Source: Sipunculus nudus
Lineage: Eukaryota; Annelida; Sipuncula; Golfingiida; Sipunculidae
Assembly (NCBI GenBank): GCA_026874595.1
Contig: CM049306.1
Location: 7,189,519-7,253,518, forward strand
Reading direction: 5' to 3'
Length of the DNA stretch: 64,000 bases
Part shown: positions 41,601 through 54,425 of the stretch, piece after piece
Numbering within the stretch: the first letter of the stretch is position 1
Layout of the letters: every line of letters begins with the position of its first letter
Program-made: the position numbers and the translations under genes
The notes under the pieces: model-generated
Database searches by the model: none
The model's input: the letters and a program-made list of their open reading frames with translations, nothing else
What the model was told of the DNA's origin: nothing

Positions 41601-44600
41601 AATAACCTTCACAAAGTATATATACATTGTTATATAAACTAATTATATCAAATACTGTATGTGCTAAAAGTATAAACTATTATTAATGGAACATCAAACA
41701 AGATTAAATTAATGTTAATTACGGGCAGATTTACGGGTAACATACAAGATCTGTTCTTTATAATATCAATCTTTCACCTTTTTGACTTGCCTTTGATGAA
41801 TGAGCCTATTATTCATGAAGGTTTTAGTTTTGTGAATATTTCCCTTTCATGAATAACGACAACAAAAAGACAACCACAGTTATGAATGCAGAGTCCTATA
41901 AAAAAAGAATGTTTTGTCAACTAAAAGTGAATACAGTTTTTATTTTCTCTGTGTTGTGCACAGCCAAGAAGGGAAGACAAGATTGAACATTTAGAAATGA
42001 TGGAATTATAATGTTACCAAACTTGACATCATTTCTATAGATTTGCACAATATAAAAAAGTAGGTTGTCATACCCGTGGCATAACCTTCTCAGAGTTATT
42101 CATCAGTGTATGTTTTGTGAACAATAATAATTATTGTATCCCCAGACAAAGTCGGGGGATACTATGTTTTCATACCGGTCCCGCCGCCCCCGCCGCATAT
42201 AAATCTTGTTGATTTAAATTGGGGTCATGACCTTTCCTATGATAGTGGCCTTGACCTTGAATATTGCCATATATGGTGAAAATCACACACCTCTTATGAT
42301 ATCTCCAGTGTTGATAGCCATATGGATTTCAAACATGACTTATGTATGGCCCACCACTAAAGTAAAAAGCCATAGGTTCTAGGGTCATGAGGTCAAAGGT
42401 CAAGGTCACTGGACTGGCATTTTAAAAGATACTGTGGATGCATTTTAAGCCAAACTTTCATCCTAGGTCTTCCATCTTGAATATATAGCTCACTTGCCAA
42501 TAGTGGATGATCCATATCAATTTTTGGGTCACAAGGTCAAAGGTCAAGGCCACAGGAGCTATCTGTCCAAAAATTAGTTTCTGGATGATAATTCCTGCTT
42601 TTATTGATGTATTGATTTCAAACTTGACTTATATATGTCCCATTGAAAAAGCAAGACTCCAATTGATTTTGGGGTCATGAGGTCAAAGGTCAAGGTTACA
42701 GGACACATCTTTAAAAAGATTGTGGATGCATTTTTAGCCAAACATTTCATCTCAGACCTTTCATCTTGCACATATAGTTCACCTGCCAAGAGATGAAGAA
42801 CCCTATCAATTTTGAGGTCACAAGGTCAAAGGTGAAGGTCACAGGAGCCATCTGTCCAAAAATTAGTTCCTGGATGATAATTCCTTCTTTTATTGATGTA
42901 TGGATTTCAAACTTGACTTGTATATGTCCCATCCGAAAAGCAAGACCCAAATTGATTTTGGGGTCATGAGGTCTAAGGTCAAGGTCACAGGACATCTTTT
43001 CATCTCAGATCTTTCATCTTGCACATATAGTTCACCTACCAAGAGAGGAAGAACCCTATCAATTTTGAGGTCACAAGGACAAAGGTGAAGGTCACAGGAC
43101 ACATCTTTAAAAAGATCAAGGTCACAGGACCAACATCTTCAACAAGATTGTTGATTGTTAGATGGAAGAAACAATCAATATGCCAAGTGTCAGTATATGC
43201 TGCTAAAAATGGGGGTCTATTCTTGAAGGGGGGGGGGCCTACTATGTCTGGGGATACTCTGGCACCTGCGGTGCCAAGAAATGTCTAGTTTAATTGATAT
43301 TGACAGCTTTGTTATGAAATATTTAGAGCTGTAAGTTTATGATACAGTTGATTTTTCCAGCATAAGTATTGTGATAGTATTGAAGGGCACCTTAGTATAG
43401 ACGTGATACTTGGTATTTCAGCATTTGCAGAGCTTCAGACGGAGATGACAGAATTAACTGAGCAGTCTGGTCCTCTCGGGATTCCATTCAGGGATTACCG
43501 CAACTTCTGTATGCGTGTTCTTTATCCGACGGAGAAGGAAGATCATCCAGTCACCAGGAGGCTTGAGGTAAGACATGCACCACCGCTTACATCATTGTAA
43601 ATAAAACATATCATGTAAATGAAACAAACCGGGAAAAAGCTACTATGGCTGTGCTCATACTTAATCCCAAGCTATTTGTACCATGATGTATATTGTACTA
43701 ATTAAAATGTCAATAAAATAACCACTGTATTAGACTGTTATATTTCTGACTACGTAAAAAAGTTGATTTTTGATTTGTAACATAAAAGTGATATATTTCA
43801 AAATTGCCCTTTAAGTTGTAATATTGGAGTCATACAAGTTATTGAAGAAAACTTTTTTTCAAAACTTTTGCTTGTAAGACTGAAATCAATATCTTGTAAA
43901 GTACCTAATGAATGCTTGGAATATGGGACCACCACAGTTACCTCATAATAATCTTCAGATTAGATTATAAACAGAATATAATGCTATGGTCAACTTAAGT
44001 ATAACAGGTATACATTTACAAAGAAAATGGGTAAATATGTTTCCCAAACTGTTAACAATGTGGTGACATTTGGTTTATTTCATCATTGAAGATGCAAATG
44101 CAAACAAGTTTTAAATGCACAGTCAGCTACAGTGTGACTGGCCGTTACCTCGAACATCCTGTTTTCATCTTGTGAACGTTTGTTCAGGTTGACCCAGCTA
44201 GGATGGAGAGCGTGTCCCGGGGGCTGAAGATGTTTGACCAGCATCTCTTACAGAACAAGACCTTCCTCCTCACGTTTATCCGGACCCTGGAGAGCAGCCA
44301 TACCTTCTCCATGAGAGAGAAAGTCAACCTTGCCTCGCTCGTATCTGTCTGTCTGCAGGGCCGCATGGAGTACTTCACAGAGTAAGAGTTCTACTTCTAA
44401 AAAGTACATACTCCGCATGCTTCAGTGACCATTCAGTAGTAGTAAAGGACTTGTTTACAAAAATGGCTGCAGGTGGCAGCACCCATCAGAGAATTCCATG
44501 TCTGTTTTTATCCAAGGAAACACTGATTGGTGATAACATATAAGAATTATCTTACTATCCAAATGTGTGAATATTGTTTCAGTTTGATATAATTATGTAG

Positions 44601-47600
44601 GTGTGTCAGACAGAGATTTGTTTGTTTGTTTATGTAAGATTTTAATTCCTGTTGATAATATTTGTGGTGTGATGATGTAATTTTATAACATTTTAAATAC
44701 TGGTTACATATCGAACATGTTATTAAATCTCTGGTGGTTATCTTAATTAAAAATTTAAATATTAACAAATTTATACCATGTGAAATAGGTGCTGGTGTGC
44801 ACAGATAGCTGGATGATTGTTTGCCTTTTATAAAAAAAATGAGCCTCAAATTTACACTAATAGATTTTATTGAAGTTTATTCTTCAATAAAAGAATGTTC
44901 ATTGGCTGAATAGTGAAAAGCCTGGAATGTTTAAATATTCAAAACATTCTGACAGAATAGCAAAGCATAACATTTTTCAGATACAAGGCTATCTGTAATA
45001 CAAAGCTATCTGTAATACAGGGCTATCTGTAATACAAAGACTCACCTGTTGAGTACTCTGACATATTATTGAGTACCTTTTCTTCACCAGCATTCTGAAG
45101 ACACTTTTATCAGAGCTTATTGAGAGGAATATGGAAGGAAGGAACAACCCCAAGTTGTTGTTACGGAGGACAGAATCTGTCGCAGAGAAGATGCTCACCA
45201 ACTGGTTCACATTCCTGCTCTCAAAATTTCTCAAGGTACTGCTTTGATCATAATCATTCCTGTGGTCTTTGGGAGTAGTATGAGGCATCTAAATTTTTAT
45301 TTGAGTGACAGTGAGTGACATTAAATTTTCACCAGAATAGAGATCATTCCCGTCTCATTCAGTTACATTCACATGCTTTTAAAAAAAATTTGTTTCTTGT
45401 AGATATGTTTAATATTTAAATATGTAATAATAATATAATAATATTGTAATAATTATTTAATGCTGATTTTGGTTAAAATGCATATTTTTAGTATTTTGTA
45501 AGAATAACAAGCTGAAGTATGCTTATAGACATGCTTTTTTTATTCAAATGTATATCTGTAATAGAAAAACTTAACAATGTACTTACACACTTTGACCTTT
45601 GACCAGGAGTGTGCCGGTGAGCCTTTATACATGTTGTACCGAGCCATCAAGCAGCAGCTGGACAAGGGACCAGTGGACGCTGTGACCAGCGAGGCCAAAT
45701 ACTCCCTCAGGGAAGACAAGCTCATACGTCAGCAGATTGACTACAAAATGCTGGTCAGTCTCGCTCACTGTTACACACATCCAATTAAACAAAAGGCTGT
45801 GATGGGAAGAAATACATGTCTTTAAGGGTGTTTCTTCTAAAAGTGTGCCCAAACAATATTTGGCCTAGACTTGTGAGATATATCAGAATGTTAAGGTGAC
45901 CATTATAGAGGCATTATTATTACATGGTATTTAGAACTGTTCCAGGGCTTAAATACAAAGTAAAACAGAAACAGGCTCCAAGTCTCTCTCCCTGCTGTTC
46001 TTGAAATTATAATGTAAACACTTTGTAATGTTATTGTAGTACATTGTTAGGTGTAGTCACTATGTCTTTGGGCACCAGATGGCACCACTAAAGGAAGGAG
46101 CTCAGATATAAGTGATACTTCCAGGTACATGGAGCCTTGAGTACATAACAGGTCTTGTGTCATGATGTTAATAATCAAAGCTGAGTAAGATTTGTAATAA
46201 TTTGTAATGTAACAAAAGAAAGTCCAGATGAATTTTAGTACAACTACAATTAGTAACTGTTGTTAAACTTTCAACACTGGTATTCTAGTTCATCAGACTT
46301 AACACACCGTCAGGTCAGGCACTTTACCTTATCTAGTTATCAGGTTGTGTTATTGATGTTACAGACACTGAAGGTGGTGGACCCTGACAACCAGTACATG
46401 GGTGAACCCCACCTGGTCAAGGTGCTAGACTGTGATACCATTTCACAGGTCAAAGAAAAAATCCTCGATGCCATTTATAAAAATACTCCGTGTTCAGCCC
46501 GCTCTGACAAGGATGATCTTGATCTAGGTAATATTTACAAAGAATTTGAAGCATTATCCAGAAAAAAGTGTGTTTATGTAACTGAAGCGGAGATTAGGTT
46601 CTTATTTAAGTTTTCTTTAGACTTGTTCATCTGCCATTCCAGCTACACACCTTAGTCGAGTGAATTTATCATTATTCTTATTAAATTCATTATTAAACTA
46701 TTAATCAATTTTGTTGTATATTCTCTTAAAGTTAACAAATATATCTATATTATGTTAATGTTTCTTGACCAAAAGGTCATTCACACACTTAAGCACAGCT
46801 TAACCACAATATATATGTACTTGTACTAAGCTTGTCCAATAAAATGTAAAATATTGTTGTGTCAAACTTGCACAGACTTGAAAACTGTATGTTAAACATC
46901 CTGTGTTAAGGTCCTGAAATTTATGTTCCAGATAAAAAATCAGTTAAGCTGATCTGTATTTAAGGTTAAGATTACCTTGTTACGTTGGATGAATCAGCTA
47001 TGTGTTGATTATTGTTATATATCTGCCTATTTAAATAAAGCTGAAAATGAGAAGGTAACTGTAAATGGCCCATTAAACAGCCATCTCACAGATTCATATC
47101 ATGAATGTTCACTTTTGTTCACAGAGTGGAGACATGGAGAAAGAGGGCGCCACCTCCTGCAGGATGAGGACATGACGTCCAAAGTAGACTGTGGTTTTAA
47201 ATATCTCAATACACTTGCTCATTATAGGGTAGGTAGTACACATACTCTAGCTGAAATGTGAAATCTGTTTATGGGAAAGAATATATATAAATTCATATTT
47301 TGTGTTTATTTGACCTGAAACTATAACACCATGTACATAAGAGTATTAAATATATAAAATAAACATGAACTGTTTTACACCAGAATATGCTGAGGGTCCA
47401 TGTCAATTTATGGCTCAGATTTCCTGGAAAATAAAAATAAAATGGACATGTCAGTTACTATATTATCTTTTACCGAGTTAAAAATTAAAATTACCACCAA
47501 ATCCCTTATAGGTATTTAAATTAATAAATCCAAGGTAATGTCAGAACCAGCACGATTGATTTAAGATGTAAAAGGGTAATAGAAAGATTGTTTTATTTAC

Positions 47601-50600
47601 ATTTTATCAGGCATGTCAACAGTGCTAGTAGTAGAAGAAAGCATATTTTTACCTGATAGATTCAATTCAACTGCTTCTTGGTTTATCACTTATAAAATAT
47701 CATATAACTGGTTAAACTCAAGTTTAGGGAATTTTAACACCTTTTCTCATACCATGTAATGATGCACTGAGATTGCTGTTTTCATAATGACATGTACACA
47801 CACAGCCTGTATATGACATTTGACATTTTATTCACAGGTACATGACGGAGCGATGATGGCGCTGGTGCCCCGTCAGGTGCATTCCATATACAACACACAG
47901 ACCATATCATCTTCCAGAAATGCTCTATATTATGATGGTGAGTACTTGGGTATACCTGGTAAAATACATATGATGCAATGATGAGAGACAAGAGTCAGAA
48001 ACTACAGAGATCAGTATCCATGACTTAATCTGATAAATTATAGTTTCAGCTGAGAAAAGACTCAAGTAGGTGATAAGCAGTATATAAACACTTCTGGAAT
48101 TAACATAGAATATTATTATAAACTCTTTGAAATAGTTTAAAACAGTCTTGTCCACTTTGTTATATATATTACAGATTTCCATGAGGAGACACTTAGTCAT
48201 AATAAATTTATGCATGTGTCACTGTTTTGATCTGTCACATCTCTTGTAGCAGTTAAGAGAAATGCAAAATACATTACTTTTATGCTGAATAAAACATTTT
48301 GCTCTCTCTCTCTCAGAAAATAAAGAAAGGTAACAGTGATCTCTTGTTATCCAGCATTGCAGGCTGAGAATGTTATGTATGTTTTGCCTGTATTGTTTTA
48401 CAGATTCATTTTCAACATATGTAAAAATGCAGGGGAGCCCCTCAAGCACCCTGTCACCCAACTCCAACTATGACATGGAGACTGGAGATATGAAATATTT
48501 CCACTTGGTATGTACAACCCTGTTAATATCAGTGAAGTCAGTCAGATATTACATGTATCAGTATTATCTTACAATCTGTTTGCTGAATTATACAAGCATG
48601 TTCAGATTTCCTCATGAATATACATGAATTATTTTTCTTTTTACAACTTTATAATGTATGTCTGGATGTAAGCAGGAACTGGATATATGTGGTCACTGAA
48701 TATGGTATGCCCCATAGACTTAATGCATATTGTAATATTTGATGGACAGCCCACAAAGCAAACTACTTGTCCTAATTACCGTAGATCCGCATTTTGCCGC
48801 CGCGGCTATAAAATAAGACTTACAGCTGAAAACCCTGACTAATATTTCTCGACAAGGGATGCGGCTATAAAACGCAGGTTAGGCTAAATTCAAACATGTA
48901 CAAGAGACTCGACGGCCCGCCGAGGCGCAATGGGTGATAATAGGCTGAGGAAGGAGGAATGGAATACTGAGAACGTATATTTAATGATACTGAATATTTT
49001 TATATTAATTTTATTCATTGTTAATTTTATAAAATGTAAAATTGATATTAAACAGGCTTATATGTATTATTAAATTTTTTTGAGTCAGTCATAAACCACA
49101 GCCATTTTCACGCAATGATTAATAAAAGATCGATATTCACTCGCCAAATTATGCACTCTAACCAGACTAACGGTTGTACCTATATTTGAGTATGGCTGCA
49201 ATATCGGTAAAACATTATTTTAAGATATTTCTTGAACATATCATTTCTTTTAAAATAAACTGTAAAACAAAAGATAACCAAAGACCATACGTTCTTCGGC
49301 AATTAATCCTGCGTTCACGTTCAGACTCTTCTTGGTTCATCACATTGTCAATAGGTGGCGCTCAGAGGTCATAACCTCACCAGCTTGTTCCGTAATTGTA
49401 TCCCCAGACAAAGTCGGGGGATACTATGTTTTCATACCGGTCCCGCTGCCGCCGCCGCCGCATATAAATCTTGTTAGCGCGATAACCCAAAAAATATTTC
49501 ACGGAACTTTACCAAACTTGGTATATGTATAGATATGGGTAAGAGGACGATGCCTATTTAAAATGAGGTCATGACCTTTACTAGGAGAGTGTCCTTGACC
49601 TTGAATAGGTCCAATTTTGGGGAAAATCACACAAATTCTTTAATATCTCAAGAAATCTTGCATGGATTTATCCCAAAATCAAGTTGATGGAAGATCATGG
49701 ATAGGGTTGTCATGTTCCAGAAACTGGTGGCGCCACCTATTATTCTTTACTTGTTTTCATGCCGTTTAATACTCCCAAAATTGCCACCTTACAGTACTGT
49801 GAGCATTATAAGTCAAAAACTAATGGACAGATTTCTTTTATATTATGCATATACATAGGTATGGGTTATGGGATGATGGTTATTTAAATTGGGGTCATGA
49901 CCTTTCCTATGTTAGTGGCCTTGACCTTGAATATTGCCATTTATGGTGAAAATCACACTCCTCTTATGATATCTCCAGTGTTGATAGCCATATAGATTTC
50001 AAACATGACTTATGTATGGCCCACCACTAAAGTAAGAACCCTATAGGTTCTAGGGTCATGAGGTCAAAGGTCAAGGTCACTGGACTGGCATTTTAAAATA
50101 TACTGTGGATGCATTTTAAGCCAAACTTTCATCCCAGGTCTTCCATCTTGAATATATAGCTCACTTGCCAATAGTGGATGATCCATAGAAATTTTGGGGT
50201 CACAAGGTCAAAGGTCAAGGCCACAGGAGCTATCTGTCCAAAAATTAGTTTCTGGATGATAATTCCTTCTTTTATTGATGTATGGATTTCAAACTTGACT
50301 TGTATTTGACCCATTGGAAAAGCAAGACCTGAATAGATTTTGGGGTCATGAGGTCAAAGGTCAAGGTCACAGGAAACCTCTTTAAAAAGGTTGTGGATGC
50401 AATTTCAGCCAAAAAATTCATCTGAGATCTTTCATCTTGCACATATAGTTCACCTGCCAAGAGTGGAAGACCCCTATCAATTGTGAGGTCACAAGGTCAA
50501 AGGTGAAGGTCACAGGAGCCATCTGTCCAAAAATTAGTTTCTGGATGATAATTCCTGCTTTTATTGATGTATGGATTTCAAACTTGACTTGTATTTGACC

Positions 50601-53600
50601 CATTGGAAAAGCAAGACCTGAATTGATTTTGGGGTCATGAGGTCAAAGGTCAAGGTCACAGGACACATCTTTAAAAAGGTTGTGGATGCAATTTCAGCCA
50701 AAAAATTCATCTGAGATCTTTCATCTTGCACATACAGTTCACCTGCCAAAAGATGAAGAACCCTATCAATTTTGAGGTCACAAGGTCAAAGGTGAAGGTC
50801 ACAGGAGCCATCTGTCCAAAAATTAGTTTCTGGATGATAATTCCTGCTTTTATTGATGTATGGATTTCAAACTTGACTTGTATATGTCCCATTCGAAAAG
50901 CAAGACCAAAATTGATTTTGGGGTCATGAGGTCAAAGGTCAAGGTCACAGGACACATCTTTAAAAAGATGTGGATGCATTTTCAGCCAAACATTTCATGA
51001 TCATTCATCTTGCACATATAGTTCACCTGCCAAGAGAGGAAGAACCCTATCAATTTTGAGGTCACAAGGTCAAAGGTGAAGGTCACAGGAGCCATCTGTC
51101 CAAAAATTAGTTTCTGGATGATAATTCCTTCTTTATTTATGTTTAGTTTTCAAACTTGACTTGTATACTGTGGTTGTCTTTTTGTTCGCGAGGGTTTTAA
51201 TTTCGCGATATTCGCGAATGGGAAATAATCGCGAAAATGAAACCATCGGGAATAATCGGCCAATTGAGAATGTCCTTCTTATTCAGTGTAATCAATACTT
51301 GTATGGTAATAGGTTAAAACAGTGAGAATTTTTTTAATAAATTACATCCTTGCAGGTATAGGGAAATGTAAGCCTTAAATTTGAACTAAACCACCTATGC
51401 TGTGTGTGCGGGCCTATCATTATATAAGAAAATGATACAAACTCATGACTTATTCTCATTTTATAAAACACTCAGGTATATGGCTTTGCCAAAGATTTGA
51501 TTAGGTTATGGTGAGATCGCAAAATGAACCTTCGCAAAACATTAAAAATGGAAAAATCGCGAAATTTCAGCCTCGCGAATATGAAGCCAACCACAGTATG
51601 TCCCATTGGAAAAGCAAGACCAAAATTGATTTTGGGGTCATGAGGTCAAAGGTCAAGGTCACAGGATACATCTTTAAAAAGGTTGTGGATGCAATTTCAG
51701 CCAAAAAATTCATCTGAGATCTTTCATTTTGCACATATAGTTCATCTGCCAAGAGTGGAAGACCCCTATCAATTTTGAGGTCACAAGGTCAAAGGTGAAG
51801 GTCACAGGAGCCATCTGTCCAAAAATTAGTTTCTGGATGATAATTCCTCCTTTTATTGATGTATGGATTTCAAACTTGACTTGTATTTGACCCATTGGAA
51901 AAGCAAGACCCAAATTGATTTTGGGGTCATGAGGCCAAAGGTCAAGGTCACAGGAAACCTCTTTATAAAGGTTGTGGATGCAATTTCAGCCAAAAAATTC
52001 ATCTGAGATCTTTCATCTTGCACATATAGTTCACCTGCCAAGAGTGGAAGACCCCTATCAATTTTGAGGTCACAAGGCCAAAGGTGAAGGTCACAGGAGC
52101 CATCTGTCCAAAAATTAGTTTCTGGATGATAATTCCTGCTTTTATTGATGTATTGATTTCAAACTTGACTTGTATATGTCCCATTGGAAAAGCAAGACCC
52201 AAATTGATTTTGGGGTCATGAGGTCAAAGGTCAAGGTCACAGGACACATCTTTAAAAAGATGTGGATGCATTTTCAGCCAAACATTTCATCTCAGATCTT
52301 TCATCTTGCACATATAGTTCTCCTGCCAAGAGAGGAAGAACACTATCAATTGTGAGGTCACAAGGTCAAAGGTGAAGGTCACAGGAGCCACCTGTCAAAA
52401 AAAATTAGTTTCTGGATGATAATTCCTTCTTTATTGATGTATAGATTTCAAACTTGACTTGCATATGTCCCATTGGAAAAGCAAGACCCAAATTGATTTT
52501 GGGGTCATGAGGTCAAAGGTCAAGGTCACAGGACACATCTTTAAAACAATCAAGATCACAGGACCAACATCTTCAACAAGATTGTGGATTGTTAGATGGA
52601 AGAAACAATAAATATGCCAAGTGTCAGTATATGCTGCCAAAATTGGGGTTCTGTTCTTAGGGGGGGGGGGGGCCTACTATGTCTGGGGATACTCTGGCAC
52701 CTGCGGTGCCAAGAAATGTCTAGTCTTTAAATATGGCACGTTTTGCTAGCACACGGTTCGGGCACCAGTGTGCATATATTATGATCAGCAGGACCCTGGG
52801 AGTAAGCGTAAAGGCTCAACGCGGGATTCGCTTATTCAAAGGTTTTGTCAAGGTTGTTAATTGACCGACATTATATAGAGTGTAATTAAAAGCCATCACA
52901 AAGAGTACCATTGGCTTTCATGTCCCATTGAAGTTTAATTAGCCAGGGCAAAGGCGCAAGGTACCCCAAGGCCCGCTAGTTCCGTAATCATTTTATGTGG
53001 CATGTTTTGCCGGTTGAAGGTTCGGACACCATTTTGCATATATTATGATCAGCACAACCCGAGGTGTTCTGGCAATATGATCACCGACGCGGGTGTCGTT
53101 TATTTAAATGTTTTGTTGTTAAATGACCGACGATGTATAATGTCTAAATAATATTTAAATTACTGTCGTCCCATACTATGCGTTGATGTCCCATTGTACT
53201 TTAATTAGCCAAGTTAAAGGCGCAAGATTCTCCGGCATTCAGTGATGTGTCAAATTAATTTCGTGGCCCTACTAGGATTCGTCTTGGATGAGTCATCATA
53301 AACCGAACAAATTTTCATCTATTCTAATCGGGTAGATCAGGCGGTTTAACCAATTAATTAAATTAATTAATTAGCAAAGCCAAGCAACATACACAGTTGC
53401 AACTGTTTCCCAAAACTCTTATGCCTGACCGCATATCAGCATACCGCAGCAAACTCTGTGTCCCTAGCTGCAGCCTAGCGTTTAAGAAAAGAACCTTTTT
53501 TCGTTGTGTTCCCATACACCACCCTGCAATGGAACGTGGTGAGAATGTGGTGCGGCCATTAAGTAAGGTTTTGGGAATTTTTTACTCCAGCGAAGGAGCC

Positions 53601-54394
53601 TTCCAGATATTTTACGAACATGGGGTGCGGCCATTAGACGATGTGCGGTGGCAAAACGCGGATCTACAGTATATGAAATCTAGTTGAACGGGTAGTAGCA
53701 ATTTACACATTATTAAAATATATTATTAGAGTAAGATATTTATATATAAATCAAAAGACTTTCTGGGGGAATTTGTTAATAATTTTTGGGTCAAATAGTA
53801 ATGAGCGTGTAAGAACAGAGCAATATTTTATCATTTCAGGTGAAACCACACGACTCAGAGGCTCCGAGAGAGGGTGACAGGGGGAGTAAGATGGTGTCAG
53901 AAATTTACCTGACCAGGTTACTGGCAACAAAGGTGTGTACAACAAACAATTAAAAAGCATCCAATATGGGGACGCAAACCTTGAGCAGAAGATAGTGATA
54001 TGGAGTTGTATTTAACCCTGTGTTATTCCTGTGAAAAATACCCTTGTAAATCGTGGAATTGCTGTACTTTGCTATAAACATAATGAATAACAACCATACC
54101 CCCCCCCCCCCCACCATGATGTATGTCGGTTTAGGGACACCTTTCAGGGAAAAGGCACAAGGTGGAGGTCATTGTCACCTGTGATGCTAGGATGACCCTC
54201 GACAGATGGCTGTCTGGTCACATGCAACAAGTGCAAGTGTAAAAATGTGCTATAAAAACCCATAAAACACTCATTCTAGGGTTATTTACGCTTTGATTTA
54301 CACTAAAATTGAATTTCATCAACACTTTCACAACACCAGCCTATAATATGATAAATATCAATAACGTGATATACTCTCTCCAGATATCGTCCAG

Positions 54395-54425
<31 letters not shown>

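Larger units (their letters stand above)
48779..53669. mobile_element. TA-flanked TIR DNA transposon, 4.9 kb including nested insertions
   Basis: The left end CCGTAGATCCGCATTTTGCC (48779) and the reverse complement of the right end, CTGTAGATCCGCGTTTTGCC (53669), differ at only 2 of 20 positions. Both are flanked by TA (48777-48778, 53670-53671), the target duplication of Tc1/mariner/pogo-type elements. Subterminal GCGGCTATAAAA and GCGGCCATTA motifs recur near each end. Without the nested Helentron-like element it is about 1.56 kb. An internal ~250-bp tandem duplication (about 52735-52985 and 52990-53240) is present. No transposase is recognised, so it is nonautonomous or degenerate. Confidence 0.75.

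Noticed and set aside
42601-43102. Family of ~60-codon frames (for example starting [12 protein letters not shown] or [13 protein letters not shown]), also at 50129-52640
   Set aside because: They are antisense translations of the 145-bp core repeat of the Helentron-like elements, alternating in frame with the period.
47140-47160. GGCGCCACCT in the Rho-binding exon as another copy of the GGTGGCGCCACC palindrome
   Set aside because: Only half of the palindrome matches and the bases are explained by conserved coding sequence.
53397-53687. 96-codon frame inside the TIR transposon
   Set aside because: No resemblance to a transposase or host domain; its end runs through the terminal inverted repeat.
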